From: Pirellulales bacterium
Lineage (GTDB): Bacteria > Planctomycetota > Planctomycetia > Pirellulales > Thermoguttaceae
NCBI GenBank assembly: GCA_016931995.1
Contig: JAFGDS010000089.1
Coordinates: forward strand, 1-46,363
DNA length: 46,363 bases
Reading direction: 5' to 3'
Part shown: in pieces, positions 15,399 through 22,343 of the stretch
Position numbering within the stretch: the first letter of the stretch is position 1
Layout of the letters: each line of letters opens with the position of its first letter
Notes under the pieces: model-generated
Seen by the model: the letters and a program-made list of their open reading frames with translations, nothing else
Told to the model about the DNA's origin: nothing
The model's database searches: none
Program-made: the position numbers and the translations under genes

Positions 15399-15458
15399 GG
15401 CGATCGTGGGGTGGGTCGCTAACCCCCTCGAACCGGATCACCTTGAGAGGATTACGCC

Positions 15459-15869
15459 ATGCCCGTGCCCATGGAACTGTCGCGGATCATCATCAGCGAA
15501 ATCAACGACCAGCAGGTGATCTACCTCAAGGAGATCAACGGCGAGCGAAGATTCCCGATCCTGATTGGCATCTTTGAGGCCACGAGTATCGACCGTCGGG
15601 TAAAGAACTATCGGGCCCCCCGTCCCTTGACGCACGATCTGCTGGTGTCCACCGTCGAGCAGCTTGGGGGCCAGTTCCAGGACGTCATCATCAACGAGCT
15701 TCGCGATCACACTTATTTCGCACGTCTTCGCATACGCCACCAGGGGGAGCTCGTGGAAATCGACGCCCGTCCGTCCGATGCCATCGCCGTGGCCGTGACC
15801 TGCGACCCAGCACTCCCCATCTTCGTGAATGAAGAGGTCCTGCAGGATGCCCTGGACGATCAGGCGTGA
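15459..15869 (+). CDS. Bifunctional nuclease family protein (BFN/DUF151)
   Basis: This is a 136-residue protein of the DUF151/BFN family, members of which have been reported with DNase/RNase activity in plants and are widespread small bacterial proteins. Family signatures are IISEINDQQVIYLKE, RRFPILIGIFEATSI, RPLTHDLL, VIINELRDHTYFARL and the strongly conserved IDARPSDAIAVAV. The usual C-terminal UVR domain of longer members is absent; the protein ends after NEEVLQDALDDQA. The Shine-Dalgarno GAGAGGA fits ATG 15459. It stands alone between trxA and the NtrC-like regulator. Catalytic activity in bacteria is not firmly established, so the name describes the family rather than a proven reaction. 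Confidence 0.93.
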   Translation: MPVPMELSRIIISEINDQQVIYLKEINGERRFPILIGIFEATSIDRRVKNYRAPRPLTHDLLVSTVEQLGGQFQDVIINELRDHTYFARLRIRHQGELVEIDARPSDAIAVAVTCDPALPIFVNEEVLQDALDDQA

Positions 15870-15898
15870 GATCGCATCCGAATAACCAGGCCTCCCCC

Positions 15899-15970
15899 GT
15901 CGTGCCGAACGAGGCACGGCGTCTCAACTCGTTTAATGGCAACGAGATCCTTCGCCGCGATTCGGATGAC
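15899..15970. repeat. GTCATGCCGAGCG palindromic element, copy 3 (diverged)
   Basis: The arms begin GTCGTGCCGAACGAGGC and end CGCCGCGATTCGGATGAC. It shares the central CTCAACTCG and AACGAGATCCTTCGCCGCG words with copy 1 but has lost much pairing. Confidence 0.75.
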
Positions 15971-16442
15971 GCCTCGATCCGATGAGAGTCCTGAAATAGA
16001 CTCGCGCGGTACCCCCGAACATTCCAACCGGAATAATCTACATATTTTGAGTAAAATGATCGGGTTAGGAAATTTCTACCGATAAGTGTCTTTGGCGAAG
16101 CGTCTCGGGCGGACCGGAAGTGATTCCGCCAGACGCGACACGGGAAACAGGACCGACGCGTTCCCTGCTGGGGCAGTACACGCCGGATCGGCCTGGGGCA
16201 GCATTCTATTTCGGCACCTCGGATTTCTCACGTGGCCGCGGGTCGGCAGCGATGGGGTGGCGCGGGGGGTTCACCTCCCGCGCGGGTCTGGGCCGTTCTC
16301 GGTCGAATCCCTCCTGGGCGACTCGCCGCGGCGCTGCGTCGCGCCGTCACGGCCGGCGCGCCTGGTGGGGGCATCCCGGAAGGGCCGCGACGCGCGGTTG
16401 GATTGTGGCAGCGTTTCCATCGCAAGACAGGGGGCAATCGTC
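15971..16442 (+). other. Gap before the NtrC-like gene: AT-rich patch, then open GC-rich leader
   Basis: The gap holds an AT-rich patch (about 16010-16080, containing TAAAAT at 16052) that is the likeliest promoter area, although no convincing -35 was found. From GTG 16086 the frame is open in phase with the regulator for 119 codons. Those codons encode low-similarity Arg/Gly/Ser-rich sequence, so they are taken as leader rather than protein. Confidence 0.5.
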
Positions 16443-17957
16443 ATGTCAACTCTCTCTCAAAATGGCGCGGTCCGCGCGGCGGCGCACGCCGAACACCGCG
16501 CCGGGTCCGTCCCGCACGGACCGCGGGAGCCGCACGCCATGGCCTTTCGGGCAAAATCCGCCGGCGGCGAGCACGCCGATTCTTCCCAGCCCACCGGGCC
16601 GGTCGTGCTCGTGGGCGGCGAGGAATTGACCGCCGGTCGCGCGCTGGCGCGCCTGCTGGAGTCCGCGAACTACCGCGTGTGGACCGCCGACTCCGGCCGG
16701 AGCGCGTTGGCCATGATGTCCGACGAGGTGAGCGTTGTCTTGATCGATCTGGCCATCTCCGAGGTCTCCGGACGCGACTGCCTGCGCCACCTCCGCCAGC
16801 ACCACCCCGACGTGCCCGTCATCCTCATCTCCCGCGTCGGAGACGTGCCCGACGTCGTGCCGGCCTTGCGCGAGGGCGCGTTTGAGTGCTTCACGAGGTC
16901 GTGCCATCCGGAGCAGTTGCTCGCGCGGGTGCGCGAGGCCGCGCGCGCGGCGCGCTTGGCCCGCGACAACCGGGCGCTGCGCCAGGCGGTGCAATGCCCC
17001 GGCGGCGACGTCACGCTGGCCGGTAGATCGCCCGTGATGCAATCGCTCCGTCAGCAGATCGAGACGTTTGCGAGGCTGGATTCCAACGTCCTGATCACGG
17101 GACCCGCCGGCTCCGGCAAGACCACCGTGGCAAGGTGGATCCACGAGCACGGCCCTCGCGCGTCGCAACCGCTGGTCCGCGCGCACTGTGGCGAGATGCC
17201 TCGCGACGTCTTCGAGGCGGAGCTCTTTGGACGCGCTCCCGGCGACCCGACCCGGCCCGGCGACGATCGGCCCGGCCGCATCGAAATGGCCCACCGGGGG
17301 ACGCTGCTGCTGGATGAGATCGCGGACCTGCCGGCGGAAGCACAGAACCGGCTGTTTGACACCCTTCAGGAGCGCGCCGTGCGGCGCCTTGGCGCCGACG
17401 TCGCCACGCCCATCGAGCTTCGCGTCATCGCGACCACGTCGCGCGACCCGGCGCTTTTGTGCCGGCAGGGCTGCTTCCGCGAGGACCTGCTTTTCCGGCT
17501 GGACGTGTTGGCGCTGCGCGTTCCGGCGCTGGCCGACCATCTCGAGGACGTTCCCGACGTGGCCGCCGCCATGCTCGCGCGGATCGCCCGGCGGCGAGGC
17601 TGCGCCCCGCCCGAATTGGCCGTGGACGCCCTCGAGGCCCTCCAACAACACACGTGGCCCGGCAACGCCCGCGAACTCGAAAGCGTTCTCGAACACGCCT
17701 TCTCGCTCTGCCGCGGCGCCACCATCGCGCGACGGAACCTGACGCGTCTTAGCGCCCCTCCCGCGGCCGATCCAGAAGCCGGGTCCGGCAAGATGGCGCT
17801 GGCCGGCTTCACGCTGGCCGAAATCGAGCGGTGCGCCATTATCGAGACCATGCAAGCCTGCGGGGGAAACAAGGCCCAGACGGCGCGCACGCTCGGCGTC
17901 AGCGAAAAGACGATCTACAACAAAATCAAACAATACAATCTTCGCAGCCGCGCCTGA
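16443..17957 (+). CDS. NtrC-family response regulator lacking the GAFTGA loop
   Basis: This is a 504-residue DNA-binding regulator with three parts. The receiver (about 55-170) keeps the phospho-Asp D102 (VVLIDLAISEVSG), but the acidic pair reads GGEE and the usual Lys is missing (CFTRSCHP). The AAA+ domain (about 195-430) has Walker A GPAGSGKTT near 220, Walker B TLLLDEIADLP, FREDLLFRLDVL and WPGNARELE. The C-terminal Fis-type helix-turn-helix reads NKAQTARTLGVSEKTIYNKI. Where relatives carry GAFTGA, the sigma54-contacting loop, this protein reads APGDPTRPGDDRPGR after AELFGR. It may therefore act without sigma54, as TyrR and HupR relatives do, or have lost activation. ATG 16443 follows AGGGGG. 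No histidine kinase adjoins, so it is an orphan. Confidence 0.92.
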   Translation: MSTLSQNGAVRAAAHAEHRAGSVPHGPREPHAMAFRAKSAGGEHADSSQPTGPVVLVGGEELTAGRALARLLESANYRVWTADSGRSALAMMSDEVSVVLIDLAISEVSGRDCLRHLRQHHPDVPVILISRVGDVPDVVPALREGAFECFTRSCHPEQLLARVREAARAARLARDNRALRQAVQCPGGDVTLAGRSPVMQSLRQQIETFARLDSNVLITGPAGSGKTTVARWIHEHGPRASQPLVRAHCGEMPRDVFEAELFGRAPGDPTRPGDDRPGRIEMAHRGTLLLDEIADLPAEAQNRLFDTLQERAVRRLGADVATPIELRVIATTSRDPALLCRQGCFREDLLFRLDVLALRVPALADHLEDVPDVAAAMLARIARRRGCAPPELAVDALEALQQHTWPGNARELESVLEHAFSLCRGATIARRNLTRLSAPPAADPEAGSGKMALAGFTLAEIERCAIIETMQACGGNKAQTARTLGVSEKTIYNKIKQYNLRSRA

Positions 17958-18065
17958 AACCCGCCCGCGCGCCACGAAAACACCCAATGGCGGCCGGCGC
18001 GCCCTGGGGTTCTCTCTCTTCAGGGTTCGCCGGTCCGCCGCAATCCCCGCCGAAACGCTCGGGCG

Positions 18066-20819
18066 TCACGCCGACGGGCGGCTCTTTCGACCACGTCGCC
18101 GCACCCAACCCAACGCCCCAATCGCCAGCGACGCCACGAGCGCCAGCACGCCCGGCTCGGGCACGGCGCCCGACCCGGCGCCGACCGTCCAGTTGGCCGC
18201 CAGCACCGCCAGGTCGAGATCGTCGACCCGGCCGTCGGCGTTGAAGTCGCCGTCCGTCCACTGGGCTCCCGAAGACAAGAGCCAATGGGCGGCCAACGCG
18301 GCCGCATCCAGGGCGTTCACGTCGCCATCCGCGTTGGCGTCGCCCGGCATCGCCGCCACGAGAACCAGGGCGTTGGCCTCGTACAGCGGCAGCAGTGGCA
18401 CGCCGCCGGAGAGGAGACCCTCGTAGTCGCGAAACTCGCCGACGCGGCTGGCAAAGGTCATTACCGTGCAGCGATCGCCGACCCTCGGCCGGTACTCATC
18501 CAGCCACTCGACTAGAAGCTGCCCGTCCAGATTCACCGCGCCCGCCACGGCGAGCGTGTCGTACTCGTCGCCGGGCAGCGTGCCGCCGATCTCGATTTCC
18601 AGGCGGGACGTGCCGGCAAACACCACGTCGCCGCCGAACGCGACGCTGGCGGGGCTGGAGCCCGGCTTCACGTCGCCCTCGAAGTAGACCGTGCCCGTCC
18701 CGGTGCAAGCGCCGGAGCCGCTCAGGTCGCCCAAGAACACCGTTGCGCAACCGGCGCTCGTGCGGATCTCGCCGTCATTGATCACGTCGTCCCAGAACGT
18801 CGTCGTTCCGCCGCCCGACGTGATGACGCGGCCGCCGGGCTGGTTGCCCACGTCGCCGTACACGTTCGTGGTTCCCGCCGAGAACGCCATCGCGCCGAAG
18901 TTCTCCAGATCGGCGGCGCGAAGCTCGCCCTGCCCGACAATGACGGCGTCCGCCACGTTGACCAGCGTGCCGCTGAAGGCCAACTCGCCGCCGGCGAGGT
19001 TCACCGTGCCGTAGTTGTCGGTGTTCGGGTCGGTAAACGCGAGGGTCCCGCCGCGTTGTCCGCGGATCTCGCCCTCGGCGAGGTTCTCCACGAACGCTTC
19101 GATCCGCCCCTGGCCCGTGATGAGACCCCGGTTGGCCAGGGCGGGCCCGCGCAGCAGGCTCTCGTCCGAACCCAGGCGGATTTGCCCCGCGTTGTGGATC
19201 GTGTCGTTGGCCGAGAACGTGCCGCCGTCCAAGATCAGCGCGCCCGAACCGTGGATGGTCGTCGGCCCCGCCGCGGTCATGCGCCCGCCGTTCTCCAGTC
19301 GCACGTCGGCGCTGCCGCCGGACGTCCACTCATTATATCCGCCGAGCACCGCAGGACCTCGCGAGACGAGTCGGGAGGTTGGCCCGGTCACCAGGATCGT
19401 GGCGTGCGCCTCGGCGTCGGGCGACGCCACGACGCTCCCGGCGTCGACCTGCCCGCCGTCGCTGACGGTCAAGACCGTGGTGGGGCCGCTGTATTGGCCC
19501 ATGTAAAGCACGCCGGCAATGGACCAGATCGATCCGGCGCCGTCCACCTGGCCGGTGACGAAACTGCGGGAGTTGAATCCGAAGCCGACGTCCGCGCCAA
19601 CGCTAATCGCGCCGCCTTGGCGAATCGTCATCGAGGCGACCGTGCTCTCGGGATAACCCGAATCGAGCTCGCCGCCGAGTATGAAGCCCTGTCCCAACAC
19701 GAGCCGCGAGCCGGCGCCTTCGACCAGGACGCGGCCGTTGGACTCGCCGTAGCTGGCCACGCGGACGCTTTCGGCGACGTTGACCAGGGCGCCGTCGAGC
19801 ACCTCGAGGCTCGCGCGGCCGTCGTGTCCCACGCGGAGGAAGCCGCCGACGTCCATCCGCGTGCCGGCGTCGCGGACGACGATCGTGCCCGACGAACCGC
19901 CCTGGCTCCCGACGACCCCGTTCTGGTCGCACCACAGCCGCGCGCCGCGTTGCACGGTCACCGTGCCCGTGCCGCCGTCCCCCACCAACATGCTCTGATC
20001 CGAATTCGGCGTGAACGCGAGATTGCACAACGAGCCCTGTCCATCGACCAGCACGGAACCGCTGGCCATGGCGGTTTCGCCGAGCAGGATCTGTCCGATT
20101 CGGGCTTCGGCGCCGTCTTCGACGGTGAGACTGCCCTGGGACGAGCCGTAGCGTCCCAACGTGACGAACCAGGGGTTGTCCAGAAGGGACCCCGCGCCGG
20201 TCACGGCGACGCTGCCCCGAGCCGCCTGGTCGAGCCCCACGTACATGTACCCCGCGGCGAAGCGGCCACCTTGTTCGATGGTCACCTGCCCCGAGCCCTC
20301 GACGGCGATGGTGTCGAAATCGTTCAACGAATCCCAATACGCGCCGCGGGAGACAACCAATTCGGCGACGTTCATGAAATGCCGTCCGAGCATGGTATGA
20401 CGCGCCGCGACCGTGCCGTTGATCACGGTGAGCCTGGCGCCGGTCATCACCGCGGGATCGGCCGCGATCTCGACCGGATGGTTGTAGTCGCTGAAGAAAT
20501 CGTGCGTCAGGTTGTACGCGTGGCCCTGGAGATCCAAAGTGACGTCGCCGGCGTCGACCGACAGCCGATCGTGCGTGTAGTCGTTGTCGAACGCGATGGT
20601 GTACGCCGGGTACGTCAGATCGAACACGGCGCGGTCCCACGGCGTCGGAGGTCCGCCGGGCCACCAATTGCCCGAGTCGCCAAAGTTGCCGCCCGACGGG
20701 TTGATCCACACGCAATCCACCGCGCCGGCCGGCCAAGATTGCGCCACGATGGCGATCGCGATTGCCACGCACCAGAACAGGTGGCTTCTCCGAGCGAATG
20801 TTATCAACGTCGTTTTCAT
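18066..20819 (-). CDS. PEP-CTERM surface protein with T5SS/PEP-CTERM-type repeats and dockerin-like module
   Basis: This is a 917-residue exported protein. The signal peptide ends near AVDCVW after LFWCVAIAIAIVAQSW. Most of the body is a repeated beta-rich unit of about 35-45 residues (SLTVEDGAEARIGQILLG, GTVTVQRGARLWCDQNG, SLEVLDGALVNVAES), the autotransporter/PEP-CTERM-associated repeat, expected to form a beta-helix. A dockerin-like calcium pair follows near 820-880 (GDANADGDVNALD and GDFNADGRVDDLD). A PEP-CTERM tail ends the protein (VPEP, hydrophobic stretch, RRRGRK), which marks it for exosortase-type sorting. GGAG precedes ATG 20819; earlier in-frame ATGs give a poor n-region. It is convergent with the NtrC-like gene. 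A structural or adhesive role is likely; no catalytic motif was seen. Confidence 0.9.
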   Translation of the reverse strand: MKTTLITFARRSHLFWCVAIAIAIVAQSWPAGAVDCVWINPSGGNFGDSGNWWPGGPPTPWDRAVFDLTYPAYTIAFDNDYTHDRLSVDAGDVTLDLQGHAYNLTHDFFSDYNHPVEIAADPAVMTGARLTVINGTVAARHTMLGRHFMNVAELVVSRGAYWDSLNDFDTIAVEGSGQVTIEQGGRFAAGYMYVGLDQAARGSVAVTGAGSLLDNPWFVTLGRYGSSQGSLTVEDGAEARIGQILLGETAMASGSVLVDGQGSLCNLAFTPNSDQSMLVGDGGTGTVTVQRGARLWCDQNGVVGSQGGSSGTIVVRDAGTRMDVGGFLRVGHDGRASLEVLDGALVNVAESVRVASYGESNGRVLVEGAGSRLVLGQGFILGGELDSGYPESTVASMTIRQGGAISVGADVGFGFNSRSFVTGQVDGAGSIWSIAGVLYMGQYSGPTTVLTVSDGGQVDAGSVVASPDAEAHATILVTGPTSRLVSRGPAVLGGYNEWTSGGSADVRLENGGRMTAAGPTTIHGSGALILDGGTFSANDTIHNAGQIRLGSDESLLRGPALANRGLITGQGRIEAFVENLAEGEIRGQRGGTLAFTDPNTDNYGTVNLAGGELAFSGTLVNVADAVIVGQGELRAADLENFGAMAFSAGTTNVYGDVGNQPGGRVITSGGGTTTFWDDVINDGEIRTSAGCATVFLGDLSGSGACTGTGTVYFEGDVKPGSSPASVAFGGDVVFAGTSRLEIEIGGTLPGDEYDTLAVAGAVNLDGQLLVEWLDEYRPRVGDRCTVMTFASRVGEFRDYEGLLSGGVPLLPLYEANALVLVAAMPGDANADGDVNALDAAALAAHWLLSSGAQWTDGDFNADGRVDDLDLAVLAANWTVGAGSGAVPEPGVLALVASLAIGALGWVRRRGRKSRPSA

Positions 20820-20962
20820 GGCTCGTCTCCAAAAGGACATGGGGAGCACCCCCGACGCCGTCAATCTAGCCGGCGCGGCAGGCTAGTCAATACTGCCGGA
20901 TTGGTGTACCCTCGCGGGCGAACCCTTGGAATTGCAGAATATATTCCCTCATGCGGGGGATA

Positions 20963-20991
20963 TTGAGGCAAGCGGTTGCTCTCCGGATAAT
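20963..20991 (+). promoter_or_regulatory. Promoter-like hexamers before cutA
   Basis: TTGAGG, 17 bp, GATAAT. The predicted start would fall close to the Shine-Dalgarno GGGGGAG, leaving a leader of only about 10 nt, which lowers confidence. Confidence 0.3.
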
Positions 20992-21008
20992 GAAGGGGGA
21001 GATAAGCC

Positions 21009-21338
21009 ATGACCCCCTTCGTCCAAATCATCACCACCACGCCGACCGAGCAGGACGCCCGCCGGATCGCCGCGGCCCTGGTCGAGGCGCGTCTGGCCGC
21101 GTGCGTCCAGATCAGCGGGCCGATCCAGAGCACGTACCGGTGGAAGGGCGCGATCGAATCGGCCGCCGAGTGGCAGTGCGCGGCCAAGACGCGCCGGGAT
21201 CTGGTCGGCCAGATCGAGGAGGCCATCGGCCGGCTGCACCCCTACGACGTGCCCGAGATCCTGGCTCTGCCCATCCTGTCGGCCGGGGCCAGCTACGCCG
21301 CGTGGCTCGAGGAACAGACGCGGCCCGAGGACGGATAG
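21009..21338 (+). CDS. cutA: Divalent-cation tolerance protein CutA
   Basis: This is a 109-residue cytosolic CutA1-family protein, a very stable trimer with ferredoxin-like fold linked genetically to copper and other metal tolerance. Its exact biochemical role is unsettled. The family sequence is evident: VQIITTTPTEQDARRIA, LAACVQISGPIQSTYRWKG, the conserved Trp/Lys pair, and RLHPYDVPEILALPI near the C-terminus. The length is typical. GGGGGAG gives a good ribosome site for ATG 21009. It is divergent from the PEP-CTERM gene and 53 bp upstream of the phosphatase-like gene, with a hairpin repeat between them, so co-transcription is possible. Confidence 0.96.
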   Translation: MTPFVQIITTTPTEQDARRIAAALVEARLAACVQISGPIQSTYRWKGAIESAAEWQCAAKTRRDLVGQIEEAIGRLHPYDVPEILALPILSAGASYAAWLEEQTRPEDG

Positions 21339-21356
21339 TGTTGTTCGTTACTCGTT

Positions 21357-21375
21357 GCGAAGCCGCGAGCGGCTT
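21357..21375. repeat. Dispersed hairpin repeat GCGAAGCCGCRAGCGGCTT, copy 2
   Basis: This copy has one substitution (CGAG for CAAG) that leaves the palindromic arms intact. It is located between cutA and the Shine-Dalgarno GAGGAG of the next gene. Confidence 0.7.
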
Positions 21376-21391
21376 TTGAGGAGACAACACG

Positions 21392-22039
21392 ATGCCAAGC
21401 CGACGTATTGTCCTTCCGTTTGTCATTCTCTGTCTTGTCGCGCGCTCGATCGCCGCCGAGCCCACGCGACCGGCCAAATGGGCGCAGCCACTCGAGGTCG
21501 AGGGCGTTCCCAACCTGCACAAGGTGTCCGACAAGCTGTATCGCAGCGCCCAGCCCACCGCCGAGGGCATGAAAAACCTCAAGGAGATGGGCGTCAAGAC
21601 CGTCGTCACCCTCCGGTCGTTCCATTCCGACCGGAAGCTGCTGGGCGACACCGGCCTGGGCTACGAGCACATCCATATGAAGGCCTGGCACCCCGAGGAG
21701 AAGGAAGCCGTTCGGTTTCTGAAGATCCTCAACGATCCGGACAGAAGGCCCGTCCTCGTCCACTGCCAGCACGGCGCCGACCGCACCGGCACGATGTGCG
21801 CCCTGTACCGCATCGCCGTCGAGGGCTGGACCGAGGAGGAAGCCATCCGCGAAATGACCGAAGGCGGCTACGGATTCCATTCCATCTTCTCCAACCTCCC
21901 GACCTGGATCCGCGACATGGACATCGACGCCCTGCGCCGCAAGGCCGGGTTGAATCAGAAGAAGGCCGGCGCCCAGAAGGCCGATCCAGCCGACGCGGAC
22001 GGCAAGCAGGGCAAGAACGAAAAAGCCCCAACCGCGTAA
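21392..22039 (+). CDS. Exported dual-specificity/tyrosine-phosphatase-like protein
   Basis: This is a 215-residue protein with a signal peptide (VLPFVILCLVARSIAA, cleavage near residue 22) and one cysteine-phosphatase domain. The P-loop is HCQHGADRTG (C125, R131), fitting HCx5R. The expected upstream features of this fold are LYRSAQPTAEGMKNLKEMG and VVTLRS. An aspartate general acid is not obvious in the place expected; HMKAWHPEEKE may hold the equivalent loop. The last 45 residues are Lys/Ala/Gln-rich and probably disordered. The export signal suggests action outside the cytoplasm, on phosphoprotein, inositol phosphate or other phosphoester. The Shine-Dalgarno GAGGAG supports ATG 21392. It is next to cutA, with no kinase nearby. 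Confidence 0.88.
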   Translation: MPSRRIVLPFVILCLVARSIAAEPTRPAKWAQPLEVEGVPNLHKVSDKLYRSAQPTAEGMKNLKEMGVKTVVTLRSFHSDRKLLGDTGLGYEHIHMKAWHPEEKEAVRFLKILNDPDRRPVLVHCQHGADRTGTMCALYRIAVEGWTEEEAIREMTEGGYGFHSIFSNLPTWIRDMDIDALRRKAGLNQKKAGAQKADPADADGKQGKNEKAPTA

Positions 22040-22045
22040 GGCCCG

Positions 22046-22108
22046 TTGTGGCACGGCCGCCCTCGGCCGTGAAAATTGCCCAGCACAGCCGAGGGCGGCT
22101 GTGCTACA
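22046..22108. repeat. Paired GCCGCCCTCGGC hairpins
   Basis: The left arm holds GCACGGCCGCCCTCGGCCGTG-like sequence (22051-22071) and the right arm its diverged complement (22083-22104). Each arm also folds alone, and substitutions between the copies (CGGCCG and CAGCCG) preserve pairing. The remainder of the 22040-22343 gap shows no gene. Confidence 0.75.
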
Positions 22109-22343
22109 GGGGGGCGGCTGTCCTACGGGGGGATCGTCACCTCATCCATTCCCTCGGACGCGGTGGAGTGCTCATGCGATAGCCCTGGTATTCGCGACCC
22201 CTCCCCCAAAGGGGGTTCCGTGCGTCCCAAAGCCGTCGCGCGCCGAGTTGTTTCTTGCGGTTTTTCCCGGCGAACCGCGCCGTCGCCGCGACAAGGTCGC
22301 CAATCCTGACTAGACTGGAAGGAAGCCAGGCGATCAGACGGAG

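Noticed and set aside
15405-15440. tRNA-like T-loop (GGTTCGAGG on the minus strand)
   Set aside because: The flanking five-base stem does not pair and no acceptor or anticodon arms can be drawn.
16086-16442. A 119-residue N-terminal extension of the NtrC-like regulator from GTG 16086
   Set aside because: The sequence is unlike any regulator N-terminus and the ATG at 16443 has a good ribosome site. It is kept as leader.
19056-20966. A 636-codon plus-strand frame opposite the PEP-CTERM gene
   Set aside because: It is a low-complexity Arg/Asp/His-rich shadow. The minus strand has a signal peptide, repeats, dockerin-like module and PEP-CTERM tail.
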